From assembly GCA_030530685.1 (NCBI GenBank), contig JAUMUM010000004.1, positions 67,739 to 131,738 of the forward strand: 64,000 bases of DNA, given 5' to 3'. Of this stretch, positions 27,269-36,158 are shown in pieces. This stretch comes from Actinomycetaceae bacterium. Its GTDB lineage: Bacteria; Actinomycetota; Actinomycetes; Actinomycetales; Actinomycetaceae. Below the pieces are notes generated by a model, which worked only from the letters and a program-made list of their open reading frames with translations, was not told the origin of the DNA and ran no database searches. A program made the translations under genes and the position numbers. Every line of letters starts with the position of its first letter. Within the stretch, counting starts at the first letter, position 1.

Positions 27269-27738
27269 CCACGGAAGAATGGGCAGACGACGCCGTCGAG
27301 TCGACGAACGACCACCCGCGGCACTCCACTCAAGCGCAGGAGAGGGCCTTCCGCGCCGACCTCTTCGAGCGGGGGATGCGCATGCTGTCGTCCATCGACG
27401 GCGACGCCGGTGTCAACGTCATCGACTCCCTGGCCGACGTCGCGCCGGATCTGGCACGCCACATCGTCTCGTGGGGCTTCGGCGACATCTACTCGCGCCC
27501 GGGCCTGGAGCCGCGCGAGCGCCAACTGGTCACGCTCGGCATGCTCACGGCCCTTGGCGGATGCGAGGCGCAGCTGAGGGTCCACGTCGGCGCCTCGCTC
27601 AATGTCGGCCTCACGCCGCGCGAGATCGTCGAGGCCCTCCTGCACACGGCCGTCTACTGCGGCTTTCCGCGCTCGCTCAATGCGACATTTGCGGCGCGGG
27701 ACGTCTTCGCCGAACGCGGACTCCTGCCGCTCGCGTAG
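27265..27738 (+). CDS. Carboxymuconolactone decarboxylase family protein
   Basis: 157 aa. The CMD fold is shown by RERQLVTLGMLTALGGCEAQLRVHVGASLNVG and EIVEALLHTAVYCGFPRSLNA. E101 and H107 occupy the usual acid-base positions, and C100 precedes them; the CxxC pair of AhpD-type peroxidase members is absent. It is probably a decarboxylase-like or lactone-type enzyme rather than an AhpD. The AGAAAGGAA ribosome-binding site lies inside the MerR gene, and the pair is one operon. Confidence 0.9.
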   Translation: MTTEEWADDAVESTNDHPRHSTQAQERAFRADLFERGMRMLSSIDGDAGVNVIDSLADVAPDLARHIVSWGFGDIYSRPGLEPRERQLVTLGMLTALGGCEAQLRVHVGASLNVGLTPREIVEALLHTAVYCGFPRSLNATFAARDVFAERGLLPLA

Positions 27739-28020
27739 CCGGCCCGTCCGACCAGCATGTTGTGCGGACAGCGCTCCCCGCGTCCGTCCGCATCGCACCC
27801 CTGTTGCCGGCCCGTCCCCGCCACTAGCATTGACGGCAACGGCGAAGCCACAGCTGGTAACAGCGGAGCCACGCGACGCGGTTCGACAACGGCGGCGTCA
27901 CCGCTCGGCCGGGTGACCGCGGCGTCCTTCGGCCTCATGAGCGCGACGGCTCGCCGTCGGCCGGGCAGAAAGACCGGCCCGAAACCCGCCAGGCACTCGA
28001 CGAAGGGAAGGATCGATCTC

Positions 28021-28755
28021 ATGAGGACATCGCAATCGCCTTCTTGGTCGCCACGCTCATATGCACCGCCCGCCACAGGCGCAGGCGGGACGAAGTATCC
28101 CGAGAAGCAGAGAGCGCCACGGCACACCCTCGTCTTTGGATGCATCTGTTTACTCATGGGTCTGACGATGGTTGTGTTCTCACGTGATGCCGGTGGGTTA
28201 GTGTTAGGCGCAATGCTGGCAGCTATCGGCATCTACCTTCTGCGCTGCTATCGCAACTGGTGGTTCATCCTGGGAGAAGACGCCATCGATTTCCAGACCT
28301 GGGACGGTAAGCGCAAGTCCATCCGTTACACGGATATCGTCCACTTCGAAATCGTTGATAGCCGAGTCGCTCGTACCAATACGCGCCAGCCGTGTATTGT
28401 GATCGAATCCGCCGATGGAACGTCCATAGTTCTCTTTTTCCATTTGGCCTCGAAGATCTACGACCTCTCACCGCTGACCGCGCGCGCATACTTCGCCCAC
28501 ACCTTCGGCCATTGGCCCACCCGGGAGGAATTCGCACGGTACGCGGCCGCCGAGCAGGCACGCGCCTTCGGCCAGCCCAACGATTACGACCGGACGAGCT
28601 ACACCGGCGTCGGCACGGGCGAGGATGGCGGCACGGGCGAGCCCACGCATCCGCAGTCACCGGCCCCTTCGTCCGACAGCCTCGGCAGCCACACCCCGAC
28701 CCCCTTCTCGCAACCGAAGAGGCGCTCCCGCAGGGGCACCGGGCGTTTCTCGTAG
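28021..28755 (+). CDS. PH-like domain membrane protein, unknown function
   Basis: 244 aa from the ATG at 28021 with GAAGGGAAGG upstream. A Ser/Pro-rich N-terminus leads to two transmembrane helices (about residues 38-55 and 60-78), then a bacterial PH-like beta domain (WWFILGEDAIDFQTWDGKRKSIRYTDIVHFEI). The C-terminal 70 residues are Gly/Thr/Pro-rich and end in a basic RSRRGTGRF. I do not recognise the family; another two-helix plus PH-like protein sits at 63173. The open frame extends upstream, but with arginine/serine-rich translation unlike a protein. Confidence 0.7.
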   Translation: MRTSQSPSWSPRSYAPPATGAGGTKYPEKQRAPRHTLVFGCICLLMGLTMVVFSRDAGGLVLGAMLAAIGIYLLRCYRNWWFILGEDAIDFQTWDGKRKSIRYTDIVHFEIVDSRVARTNTRQPCIVIESADGTSIVLFFHLASKIYDLSPLTARAYFAHTFGHWPTREEFARYAAAEQARAFGQPNDYDRTSYTGVGTGEDGGTGEPTHPQSPAPSSDSLGSHTPTPFSQPKRRSRRGTGRFS

Positions 28756-29039
28756 ACGCAGCGGGCACAGCCGGCTTGACGGGCCTTCTCACGCGCCCAT
28801 CCCCTGCCGGCACTAAACCATCTCGTCGTCGCCAAGCCACCTGCCGGCGCTAAACCACCACGTCGTCGCCAAATGAGCCCGCCACAGCGCATCGACACCG
28901 TCGGATGCGGGAAACGCTTCCCATCGGGGAGCGGCATCGGCCGATTGTCAAACGTCACCGCGACACTTAGAGTGGCAACCGTGCAGGATTTTGCCATCGT
29001 GAAGATTTGACGTTTCAAACTGAATATCTGGAGGACAGG

Positions 29040-29684
29040 ATGCGCAGCTACCGAATCTTTTCGCTCGTGGCGGCACTTGCTCTGGGCGGCGCGGGCCTTG
29101 GTGCGTGCAGCCTGGGAAGCTCCGGCGGGATCTCACGCGAAGACGCGAAGCAGATCGACTCGCTCCTGGCGGATGCCCGAGCCGCAGGTGCTCGCGCCAA
29201 GCCGATGGCCACGGACGCGAAACTTCCCGAAGTCGAGCGCCGCGAAATAACATCCGACGACGACCAGCTGGCAGTCACACTCAACAGCGTCACCGTCAAA
29301 GACGGGCTGACAACGGTCATCTTCACGGTCAAGAATGAAAATAAAACGAGCAGCAGCACGCAAATCGGAGGAATCTTCGACGACGGCTCGAGCAACGTTC
29401 CCAAAGACTCGGACGGCACGCAGGGCGAGGACATGTACGACCTGGCGACCGGCACGACCGACGGTGTCATGATCGTCGACGGAAAGAATCAGATGGTCTA
29501 CCGCGCCGCATACGATAGCTCCGGGCACTGCCTGTGCTCCTCCAACCTGGGCGATTCCTACGTCCACGAAGGCCAGTCCTACATTCTTCTTACGACGTTC
29601 GCCGAACTGCCCAAGGACGTCGACAGTGTCACGGTAAGCATCCCCCGCGCGGGAACCTTCAACGACGTCAAGGTGAACCGATGA
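29040..29684 (+). CDS. Lipoprotein, secreted
   Basis: 214 aa with a GGAGG ribosome-binding site. Signal peptide MRSYRIFSLVAALALG with lipobox LGAC at the cleavage site, so the mature protein begins at Cys23 and is anchored to the outside of the membrane. The body is a beta-rich domain (LAVTLNSVTVKDGLTTVIFTV, VHEGQSYILLTTF) resembling DUF4352-type immunoglobulin-like folds. The gene ends overlapping the next start codon (ATGA). In related bacteria a lipoprotein of this kind precedes an OmpA-family gene, which bears on the next entry. Confidence 0.8.
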   Translation: MRSYRIFSLVAALALGGAGLGACSLGSSGGISREDAKQIDSLLADARAAGARAKPMATDAKLPEVERREITSDDDQLAVTLNSVTVKDGLTTVIFTVKNENKTSSSTQIGGIFDDGSSNVPKDSDGTQGEDMYDLATGTTDGVMIVDGKNQMVYRAAYDSSGHCLCSSNLGDSYVHEGQSYILLTTFAELPKDVDSVTVSIPRAGTFNDVKVNR

Positions 29685-30145
29685 GCGGGGCGTTGAAGGA
29701 AGGGCGCAACTCGCAACAGCGGCCGGCGTCGCCCCGAGTTGAGCGCGGCCCGTTGGACGTTGAGTCCCACGAAGTGTCGCCGACTGGGCGCCGCGCAGAG
29801 TCGCTAGCCGGGCGCGCTGAGTCGCTAGCCGGGCGCGCGCCGAAGCTGCGCATCCTCGGTGGGGCGCTGGCTCTGGCGTTCGTCGCCGGGATGGCTCCGG
29901 CGGTCGCGAGCAGCGACGACCCGTCGTCGAGTTCCTCGGCCACGCCGTCGCAGCAGTCCACCGACGATGCGTCGGCCGTCCTGGTCCCGCAGGCAGGAGC
30001 GAAGGCCGACATCGCACCCGTCGTCGACATCATCGCACCGAAGGTGAAGGTCGGAACCGACAGCTCCGCAAAGAAGGAAGACAATATTCTCACGAGCGTT
30101 CCGCTGCTAGCAGCATGGACGTCGAGCCTGCTTCGCCAGCTTTGA
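29681..30145 (+). CDS. Secreted or membrane-anchored protein, possibly truncated OmpA-family protein
   Basis: 154 aa starting at the ATG overlapping the lipoprotein stop. A polar, arginine-rich leader holds a heptapeptide repeat AESLAGR twice, then a hydrophobic segment (RILGGALALAFVAGMAPAVAS) like a signal peptide, then a Ser-rich linker and VVDIIAPKVKVG. The protein ends abruptly after KKEDNILTSVPLL. In similar proteins from memory, that linker leads into LTSDVLF and an OmpA peptidoglycan-binding domain, which is absent here. So this may be a broken gene; no rescue frame with OmpA motifs was found downstream. Uncertain. Confidence 0.5.
   Translation: MSGALKEGRNSQQRPASPRVERGPLDVESHEVSPTGRRAESLAGRAESLAGRAPKLRILGGALALAFVAGMAPAVASSDDPSSSSSATPSQQSTDDASAVLVPQAGAKADIAPVVDIIAPKVKVGTDSSAKKEDNILTSVPLLAAWTSSLLRQL
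29798..29839. repeat. 21-bp tandem repeat (2 copies) in coding sequence
   Basis: GAGTCGCTAGCCGGGCGCGC with one further base, repeated at 29798-29818 and 29819-29839; encodes AESLAGR twice. Confidence 0.85.
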
Positions 30146-30529
30146 CGAGGCCTCTCCACTGACGGCCCACGGAGCCTGCCGCTCTCGCTAGCTCGTGCCC
30201 AGAGGGACTTCCGTTCTCTGAGTGGCCCTTCGATTGTGGCGGGTTGTCTGACGGGCCGGCCGCCCGGCCTGGCGTCTCAGCGGCATGTGGGTCGTCCGCT
30301 CGACCCGGAACGCTCGAAGAGCGACCGCCGCCCGCTGTCGGCATTGGCGCGGACGGGGGACGACGGTAACGCGTGGCGGGCACTCGGGCGGCCTGGCCGG
30401 GCATTCGGACGGCCAGGCCGGGCCAACCGCCATGCCCCTCGAGGGCGGCGGCCAGCCCGGCTCCGGCGCAAGGGCGGCTCGCGGCACTCGCACCGCGGGC
30501 CGGGCTGCCACCAGGCGACCATTGTTCAG
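30146..30529. other. Intergenic region with 21-bp tandem repeat
   Basis: 384 bases between the converging secreted-protein and ybdD genes. No gene seen. Holds two adjacent 21-base units (30384-30404 and 30405-30425) sharing TCGG.CGGCC.GGCCGGGC, which also form a weak inverted structure that may help termination. Confidence 0.6.
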
Positions 30530-30772
30530 TTAGCAGCATCCGGTCGACACATTGGCCTCGTCGAAGTCGGCTCGCAAACGCCAGAATTGGCGCTCGGTCA
30601 TCGGCTCATGGTCGGGGTGTTCGCGCCGGTGCCGCTCGACGTAGCGTTCGTAGGCGCTCTCCCCCGTGAACTCCCGCCACAGGCGGCGCACGTGCGCAAA
30701 GACTTCGCGCAGTCGCGCGCCGCCGCCCCGGGAGTCAGGGTGTGCGCGGCCAGCCACCTCGTCACGAGCCAT
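30530..30772 (-). CDS. ybdD: YbdD/YjiX family small protein
   Basis: 80 aa, starting with an ATG at 30772 inside the end of cstA (11-base overlap). RRLWREFTGESAYERYVERH, HPDHEPMTERQFWR and the C-terminal Cys-Cys are the signature of the YbdD/YjiX family. These small cytosolic proteins are almost always encoded directly after cstA-type transporters and are required for pyruvate or peptide uptake by them. The first 20 residues are a nonconserved leader. Confidence 0.88.
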   Translation of the reverse strand: MARDEVAGRAHPDSRGGGARLREVFAHVRRLWREFTGESAYERYVERHRREHPDHEPMTERQFWRLRADFDEANVSTGCC

Positions 30773-33200
30773 TGCCGCCGCCCCGGCCCTCGCCGGCACT
30801 CGCCTCGCCGGCCCCTGCCGTACCAACACCTGCCTCGCCGCCGTCGCGCTTCTGGCCGGGAATGAGGTCGGGATCGCCCACGAGCGCGTACTCGCGCACA
30901 ACCTTCTTCTCCAGCTTGGACGCCACGAGCCGCTCTGGCGCATAGAAGTTGGACTCCTGGTACGGGTCCTCCGACGTCGTCGTATCGCCCGTGCGCAAGG
31001 TCCGCACCACCCGCACGGCCGCGCACGCGATGACGAAGGCCACGGCCACAAGGAAGACGATCGACAGCGTGCCCTGGATGAAGGTATTGCGCACAATCGC
31101 CTCCTGCGTGGCGATCTCCTCCGGGTCGGTCAGGCCCGGCAGCGCCGCACGCGCGTCGCGCCACTGCTGCCAGTAGCCGATCTTCGCATCGGTGGAGAAT
31201 ATCTTCTGCCAGGAGGCTGTGAAGGTGACCGCCGTGTCGAAGAGGAAAGGTATGAGCGGTATCCACACCCATTTGACGTATCCCTTGCGCACGACCATGA
31301 CGGTCACGACGAGCAGCGCGATCGCGGCAATGAGCTGGTTGGCGATGCCGAAGAGCGGATAGAGCGTCTGGATGCCTCCCCGCGGGTCTGTCACGCCCAT
31401 GAGCAGGAGCGAGCCCCAGGCGCCGACCACCACCGCCGTCGACGTCCACGCGCCGACCCGCCACGAAGGATTCTTGAACTTCGGAATGACGTTGCCCAGC
31501 GCATCGGACAGCTGGAAGCGCGCGACGCGGGTGACGGCGTCGACGGCCGAAAGGATGAACAACGCCTCGAACATGATGGCGAAGTGGTACCAGAAGCCCA
31601 TCATCCCCTGTCCTCCGCCAACGCGGTGGAGGATATTGGATATGCCGACTGCCAGCGTGGGCGCACCTCCCGTGCGCGAGACCACCGAGGGCTCGCCAAC
31701 ATCCTCCGCGAGCTTCCTGTAGGCCTCGGCGCCGACGTAGGTCTTATCGTTGCCCTGCTCGTCGGTCGAAGCCCAGCGCGGCTCGATTTGCTCGCCGTGG
31801 ACATCGGTGACGCCGAGGTTCTTCATGGCCTCGGCCGTGATCTCCTCGCGGTCGTCGGTCGTCTGGGTGATCGACGTCCCGGCGAGCTTGTCGATCGAAT
31901 CCTCCGAGGTGTTCATGCCGAAGTACACGCCCTGGTTGAGGGACACGGCGGCCGCGAGCGCCATGATCGCCACGAAGGACTCCATGAGCATCCCGCTGTA
32001 GCCGATCATGCGCACGTGCGTTTCCTTCTGTACCATCTTCGGCGTCGTTCCGGACGAGACCATGGCGTGCATCCCGGACAGCGCACCGCATGCGATGGTG
32101 ATGAAGAGGAACGGGAATAGGGTGCCGGCGAAGACGGGACCGTCCGTGTTGCTGGCGAACTCGGTGACCGCGGGCATTTCGGCCAGCGGACGCACGAGCA
32201 CGATGCCGGCGGCGAGCACGAGGATCGTGCCGATCTTCATGAATGTCGAAAGGTAGTCGCGCGGCGTCAAAAGCACCCACACGGGCAGGACGGCCGCGAA
32301 GAAACCGTAGATGATCATGGCCCACACGAGCGCCGTCGGCGAAAGATGCAGGTACTCCTGGCCGAAGCTCGTCTGGGCCACCCAGCGCCCGCCGATGATG
32401 ACGGCGATGAGCAGCGTGCAGCCGCCAATTGACACCTGGGTGATCTTGCCGGGCTGGACGTACCTGAGCCACAGGCCCATGCCGACGGCGATGGGGATCG
32501 TGCAGCCAACGGAGAACACACCCCAGGGGGACTCGGCCAGCGCGTTGACGCAGACCATGGCCAGGACCGCCAGGACGATCATGAGCATGGCGAAGACGAC
32601 GATCGTGGCCACGGCCCCGCCGATCTTGCCAATCTCGTCGGTGGCCATCTGGCCCAGCGAGCGCCCGCCGCGGCGCATGGAGAAGAAGAGGACGAGCATG
32701 TCCTGCACGGCGCCCGCCACGCACACGCCGAGAATGATCCACAGCGTGCCGGGCAGGTAGCCCATCTGCGAGGCGAGAACCGGCCCGACCAGGGGCCCGG
32801 CGCCTGCGATAGCCGCGAAGTGGTGGCCGTAGAGGACGACGCGGTGGGTCGGGTCGAAGTCCTTCCCGTTGTTGATGCGTTCGGCCGGCGTCGCATTGGT
32901 GTCGTCCGGACGCATGATTCTGCGTTGGATGTACAGGGCGTAGAAGCGGTAGGCAATGGAGTACGTGCACACGGCGGTCACGACGAACCAGATCGTATTG
33001 ACCTCTTCGCCGCGGACGATGGCCAGCATCGTCCATCCCAGAACGCCCAGACCGGTGATGATCACCCAGAGCACGATTTTTTGCGGTGTCCACTTATTGT
33101 GCGGTTTGATGCCGACGGGGACCCCATCTTTGTTGCGAATGATGAGCTTGTCTTCCTCTTCGGTGTAGGAAGGGGAATCTTCGTCGATGATTTGTGCCAT
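30762..33200 (-). CDS. cstA: Carbon starvation protein A
   Basis: 812 aa with about 16-18 transmembrane helices, the CstA/BtsT transporter family (peptide and pyruvate uptake under carbon limitation). Signature segments: FDPTHRVVLYGHHFAAIAGAGPLVGP, GRSLGQMATDEIG, GTTPKMVQKETHVRMIGYSGML, GIANQLIAAIAL. Two hydrophilic regions lengthen it relative to E. coli CstA: about 60 residues near the middle (TTDDREEITAEAMKN onward) and a C-terminal tail of about 90, Gly-rich at the end. Its stop overlaps ybdD, forming the usual two-gene unit. Confidence 0.95.
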   Translation of the reverse strand: MAQIIDEDSPSYTEEEDKLIIRNKDGVPVGIKPHNKWTPQKIVLWVIITGLGVLGWTMLAIVRGEEVNTIWFVVTAVCTYSIAYRFYALYIQRRIMRPDDTNATPAERINNGKDFDPTHRVVLYGHHFAAIAGAGPLVGPVLASQMGYLPGTLWIILGVCVAGAVQDMLVLFFSMRRGGRSLGQMATDEIGKIGGAVATIVVFAMLMIVLAVLAMVCVNALAESPWGVFSVGCTIPIAVGMGLWLRYVQPGKITQVSIGGCTLLIAVIIGGRWVAQTSFGQEYLHLSPTALVWAMIIYGFFAAVLPVWVLLTPRDYLSTFMKIGTILVLAAGIVLVRPLAEMPAVTEFASNTDGPVFAGTLFPFLFITIACGALSGMHAMVSSGTTPKMVQKETHVRMIGYSGMLMESFVAIMALAAAVSLNQGVYFGMNTSEDSIDKLAGTSITQTTDDREEITAEAMKNLGVTDVHGEQIEPRWASTDEQGNDKTYVGAEAYRKLAEDVGEPSVVSRTGGAPTLAVGISNILHRVGGGQGMMGFWYHFAIMFEALFILSAVDAVTRVARFQLSDALGNVIPKFKNPSWRVGAWTSTAVVVGAWGSLLLMGVTDPRGGIQTLYPLFGIANQLIAAIALLVVTVMVVRKGYVKWVWIPLIPFLFDTAVTFTASWQKIFSTDAKIGYWQQWRDARAALPGLTDPEEIATQEAIVRNTFIQGTLSIVFLVAVAFVIACAAVRVVRTLRTGDTTTSEDPYQESNFYAPERLVASKLEKKVVREYALVGDPDLIPGQKRDGGEAGVGTAGAGEASAGEGRGGGNGS

Positions 33201-33475
33201 GATTTACTCTCTTCGTCTTCGAGGATCGAATGCATGGACGACGTGTGTTCTACACCACGCTGTGCGATTCAGTCTAGGCCGACGCCGGAGCCCCAACAAG
33301 ACCAATGCGTCCGAATCTCCCGCGATTCTGGGCGGCGTCGCCCTTCCTCGACCGGCCGACGCGTCGAGTGTGCAGGGCGCAGCGAGATCGGGCGTGCCCG
33401 GGCACAGTGAGAGGGCATAAGAATACGGGCCCGCACATACTATTGTGTGGGAGTGCCTGAGGAAGGCGCGGCAGC

Positions 33476-35032
33476 ATGATCGACACGGCCGGCAAGCCGG
33501 CCCCCATTCGCCACAGGAGAGTGAGAGCATTGTCCAACCACGCAGCGACCGATCTTCCGCCAGCGCCAGACGGGGCGTCCCAGCCTTCCGCCGAGACCGA
33601 CGACGTGCTCAAGCGCGGCTTGCACGCGCGCCACATGGTCATGATCAGCATCGGTGGGTCCATCGGCACGGGACTCTTCGTCGCCTCCGGCGAGACGATC
33701 TCCTCGGCGGGGCCGGGCGGCGCGCTCGTCGCCTACGGTCTCATCGGCCTCATGGTGTTCCTCCTCATGCAGTCACTCGGCGAGATGGCCACCTACCTGC
33801 CGGTGGCGGGGTCCTTCGGCGAGTACGGCAGCCGCTTCATCAGCCCGAGCTTCGGTTTTGCCATCGGGTGGAATTACTGGTTCAACTGGGCGATCACCGT
33901 GGCCGCCGAACTCGTTGCCGCCGCGCTGGTCATGAAGTTCTGGCTGCCGGACGTGCCCTCGTGGGTGTGGTCGGCAATATTCTTAACGATCCTTGTAACG
34001 CTCAATGCGCTGTCGGCCAGGGCGTTCGGTGAGGGCGAGTTCTGGTTCGCGCTCATCAAGGTCGCGACGATCGTCCTCTTCCTCGTGCTCGGAACCCTGA
34101 CGATCGTCGGGATCATCGGCGGGAGCTCGCCGGGTTTCGAGAACTGGACCAAGGACGAAGCCCCCTTCGTCAACGGCGGCATGGGCATCATTTCCGTCTT
34201 CATGATCGCTGGATTCAGCTTCCAGGGCACCGAGTTGGTCGGCATCACGGCGGGCGAGGCCGACAATCCCGGCCGCACCGTCCCCCGCGCCATCCGCACG
34301 ATCTTCTGGCGCATCCTGCTGTTTTACATCGGTGCGATCGTCGTCATCGGTTTCCTCATTCACCACAACGACCCCAATTTGCTGCGGGCAAGCGAGGAAA
34401 ATATCTCCGTCTCGCCCTTCACCCTGGTCTTCCATCGCGCGGGCATCGCGGCGGCGGCATCGGTCATGAACGCCGTCATTCTCACGTCGGTGCTTTCGGC
34501 CGGCAACTCCGGCCTGTATGCCTCGACCCGCATGCTCTACGCCCTGGCTCATCGCGGCAGCGCGCCCGCGTTCCTGGGGCGCACGAACAAGCGCGGCATT
34601 CCGGTCGCGGCGCTGGTCGTCACGAGCTGCATCGGAGGCTTCGGCTTCCTCACCTCGCTCCTCGGCGACGGCGGAGCCTACACGTGGCTCGTCAATGTTT
34701 CGGGCCTGGCGGGATTCATCACGTGGATGGGCATCGCCTGGTCGCACTACAGATTCCGCAAGGCACTCACCGCTCAGGGATACGACGCCTCCGTGCTGCC
34801 CTTCCGCGCGAGGTTCTATCCTTTCGGTCCGATCATTGCTCTGGTCATGTGCGCCATCGTCATCGTGGGGCAGAACTACGAGGCCTTCCGCGGCAACAGC
34901 GACCTGGAGACATTTCTTTCCAGCTATATCGGCCTGCCCGTGTTCCTGGCCCTGTGGCTCATCCACAAGCTGGTGACCAGGCAGCCCGGCGTCAAGCCCG
35001 AAGACGCCGACCTGACCCGGGCAACGTCCTGA
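33476..35032 (+). CDS. lysP: Lysine-specific permease (LysP-like)
   Basis: 518 aa APC-family amino-acid permease with 12 helices. It follows remembered E. coli LysP closely: LKARHMVMISIGGSIGTGLFVASGETIS-type start, GWNYWFNWAIT, ISVSPFTLVFHRAGI, VMNAVILTSVLSAGNSGLYASTRMLY and the final GQNYEAF segment. That supports L-lysine import by proton symport. The start is ambiguous: ATG 33476 has GAGGAAGG nine bases upstream, but a TTG at 33530 with AGGAGA is also possible; only a polar leader is affected. Monocistronic. Confidence 0.85.
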   Translation: MIDTAGKPAPIRHRRVRALSNHAATDLPPAPDGASQPSAETDDVLKRGLHARHMVMISIGGSIGTGLFVASGETISSAGPGGALVAYGLIGLMVFLLMQSLGEMATYLPVAGSFGEYGSRFISPSFGFAIGWNYWFNWAITVAAELVAAALVMKFWLPDVPSWVWSAIFLTILVTLNALSARAFGEGEFWFALIKVATIVLFLVLGTLTIVGIIGGSSPGFENWTKDEAPFVNGGMGIISVFMIAGFSFQGTELVGITAGEADNPGRTVPRAIRTIFWRILLFYIGAIVVIGFLIHHNDPNLLRASEENISVSPFTLVFHRAGIAAAASVMNAVILTSVLSAGNSGLYASTRMLYALAHRGSAPAFLGRTNKRGIPVAALVVTSCIGGFGFLTSLLGDGGAYTWLVNVSGLAGFITWMGIAWSHYRFRKALTAQGYDASVLPFRARFYPFGPIIALVMCAIVIVGQNYEAFRGNSDLETFLSSYIGLPVFLALWLIHKLVTRQPGVKPEDADLTRATS

Positions 35033-35363
35033 GTCACGCGACGAGTGGCCAGGTGAGGTAACAACGGGTCTGGTTTAGGCGACGACGGGCCACCTGAGCA
35101 ACGGCCGCCCGCCTCAGCGAAGGCCTGGCGCGCGCTGCGCGGGATTGCGCGAGCTCCGGTTGGACGACTGAGCCCTGCGAAAGCCTGGCCTGGGCTTGAC
35201 GCGCGGCGCGAACTGGCACACGGGACGAATCGGCAGGCGGGCTGAATCGGCAGGCGCAGCGAGCGGAACGAGGCGATATCATTGCACCGCGGCGTCGGCT
35301 GCCTCGCACCGGCTTGCTCGCGGCAGTGCCCAGCCCACCATGACTAGAAACCCGGAGGAAATC
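35033..35363. other. Intergenic region, nothing recognised
   Basis: 331 bases between lysP and the HdeD-like gene. Arginine-rich frames without domain or ribosome-binding site; short direct repeats such as AATCGGCAGGCG occur twice near 35229-35260. No promoter resolved. Confidence 0.5.
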
Positions 35364-35912
35364 ATGAAAGACGTCGCCAAAAGCGCATGGCCCTGGTTCT
35401 TCTTGCGGGGTGTCTTCGCCCTGGCCTTCAGCGCGATTTCGATCGTCTGGCCGGATGTGACCCTGGTGTTGGCGACGAGGTTCCTTTCCATCTGGCTGCT
35501 CGTCGACGGTCTGACGACCCTCGCCCGTTCGGCCACCATGTCCAAGTTGCCGGCGACCGAGCGCTCACCGATCACGGTCATCGGTGTGGCGGGCATCGCC
35601 GTCGGCATCTTCGGCCTGTTTTTCCCGTTCGAGGCCATCCGGGCCCTTGGCATGATCCTCGGCCTGTGGCTGCTGCTGTCCGGAATCAGTCAGCTTTCCT
35701 TCGGCATGCAGGTCCGCAGGCGCGTCAAGGCGAAGACGCCCATCATGCTCATGGGGCTCGTTTCCATGCTTGCCGGGATTGCCGCGTTCGCTGTGCCAGA
35801 GCTGAGCGTCGGGGCATTCTCGCTGGCGCTCGCCGTCGTGGCCGCGGTTTTCGGCGTCGTCAATATTTACGCGGCGAAGGGCTTGCGCGGCCTGGCTCAG
35901 CAGGAAGACTAA
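35364..35912 (+). CDS. HdeD family (DUF308) membrane protein
   Basis: 182 aa with a GGAGG ribosome-binding site. Six short hydrophobic helices in three pairs, with repeated VTLVLATRFLSIWLLVDG, GIFGLFFPFEAIRALGMILGLWLLLSGI and GAFSLALAVVAAVFGVVNIY, the internal-repeat pattern of HdeD proteins, named for an acid-resistance locus of E. coli. Function in actinobacteria unknown. Confidence 0.88.
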   Translation: MKDVAKSAWPWFFLRGVFALAFSAISIVWPDVTLVLATRFLSIWLLVDGLTTLARSATMSKLPATERSPITVIGVAGIAVGIFGLFFPFEAIRALGMILGLWLLLSGISQLSFGMQVRRRVKAKTPIMLMGLVSMLAGIAAFAVPELSVGAFSLALAVVAAVFGVVNIYAAKGLRGLAQQED

Positions 35913-36158
35913 GCCCACCGAGCGCTAGCCCACCTCCTCCACCTCCGTCGCAGGCACCCCACCCTGCACGTGCCCCACCGCCCTGCACGCCCACGCACCA
36001 ACCACGCAGCGCCCCCGCCGATTACCTCTGCACGTCTTCCAAGTCCTTTGCACGTCCTCCAATAGCGTTGTTTCGCGGAAAAGCCCGTTGGTAGGCTCCT
36101 TGCAAGTTCGCCGGATGCCGCAACGGGGCGCTTCCGGCACGCGATGTGGGGAGGGGCA

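Noticed and set aside
29681..30145. OmpA domain recovered by a simple frameshift
   Set aside because: The alternative frames after 30060 do not encode OmpA motifs, so only truncation is supported.
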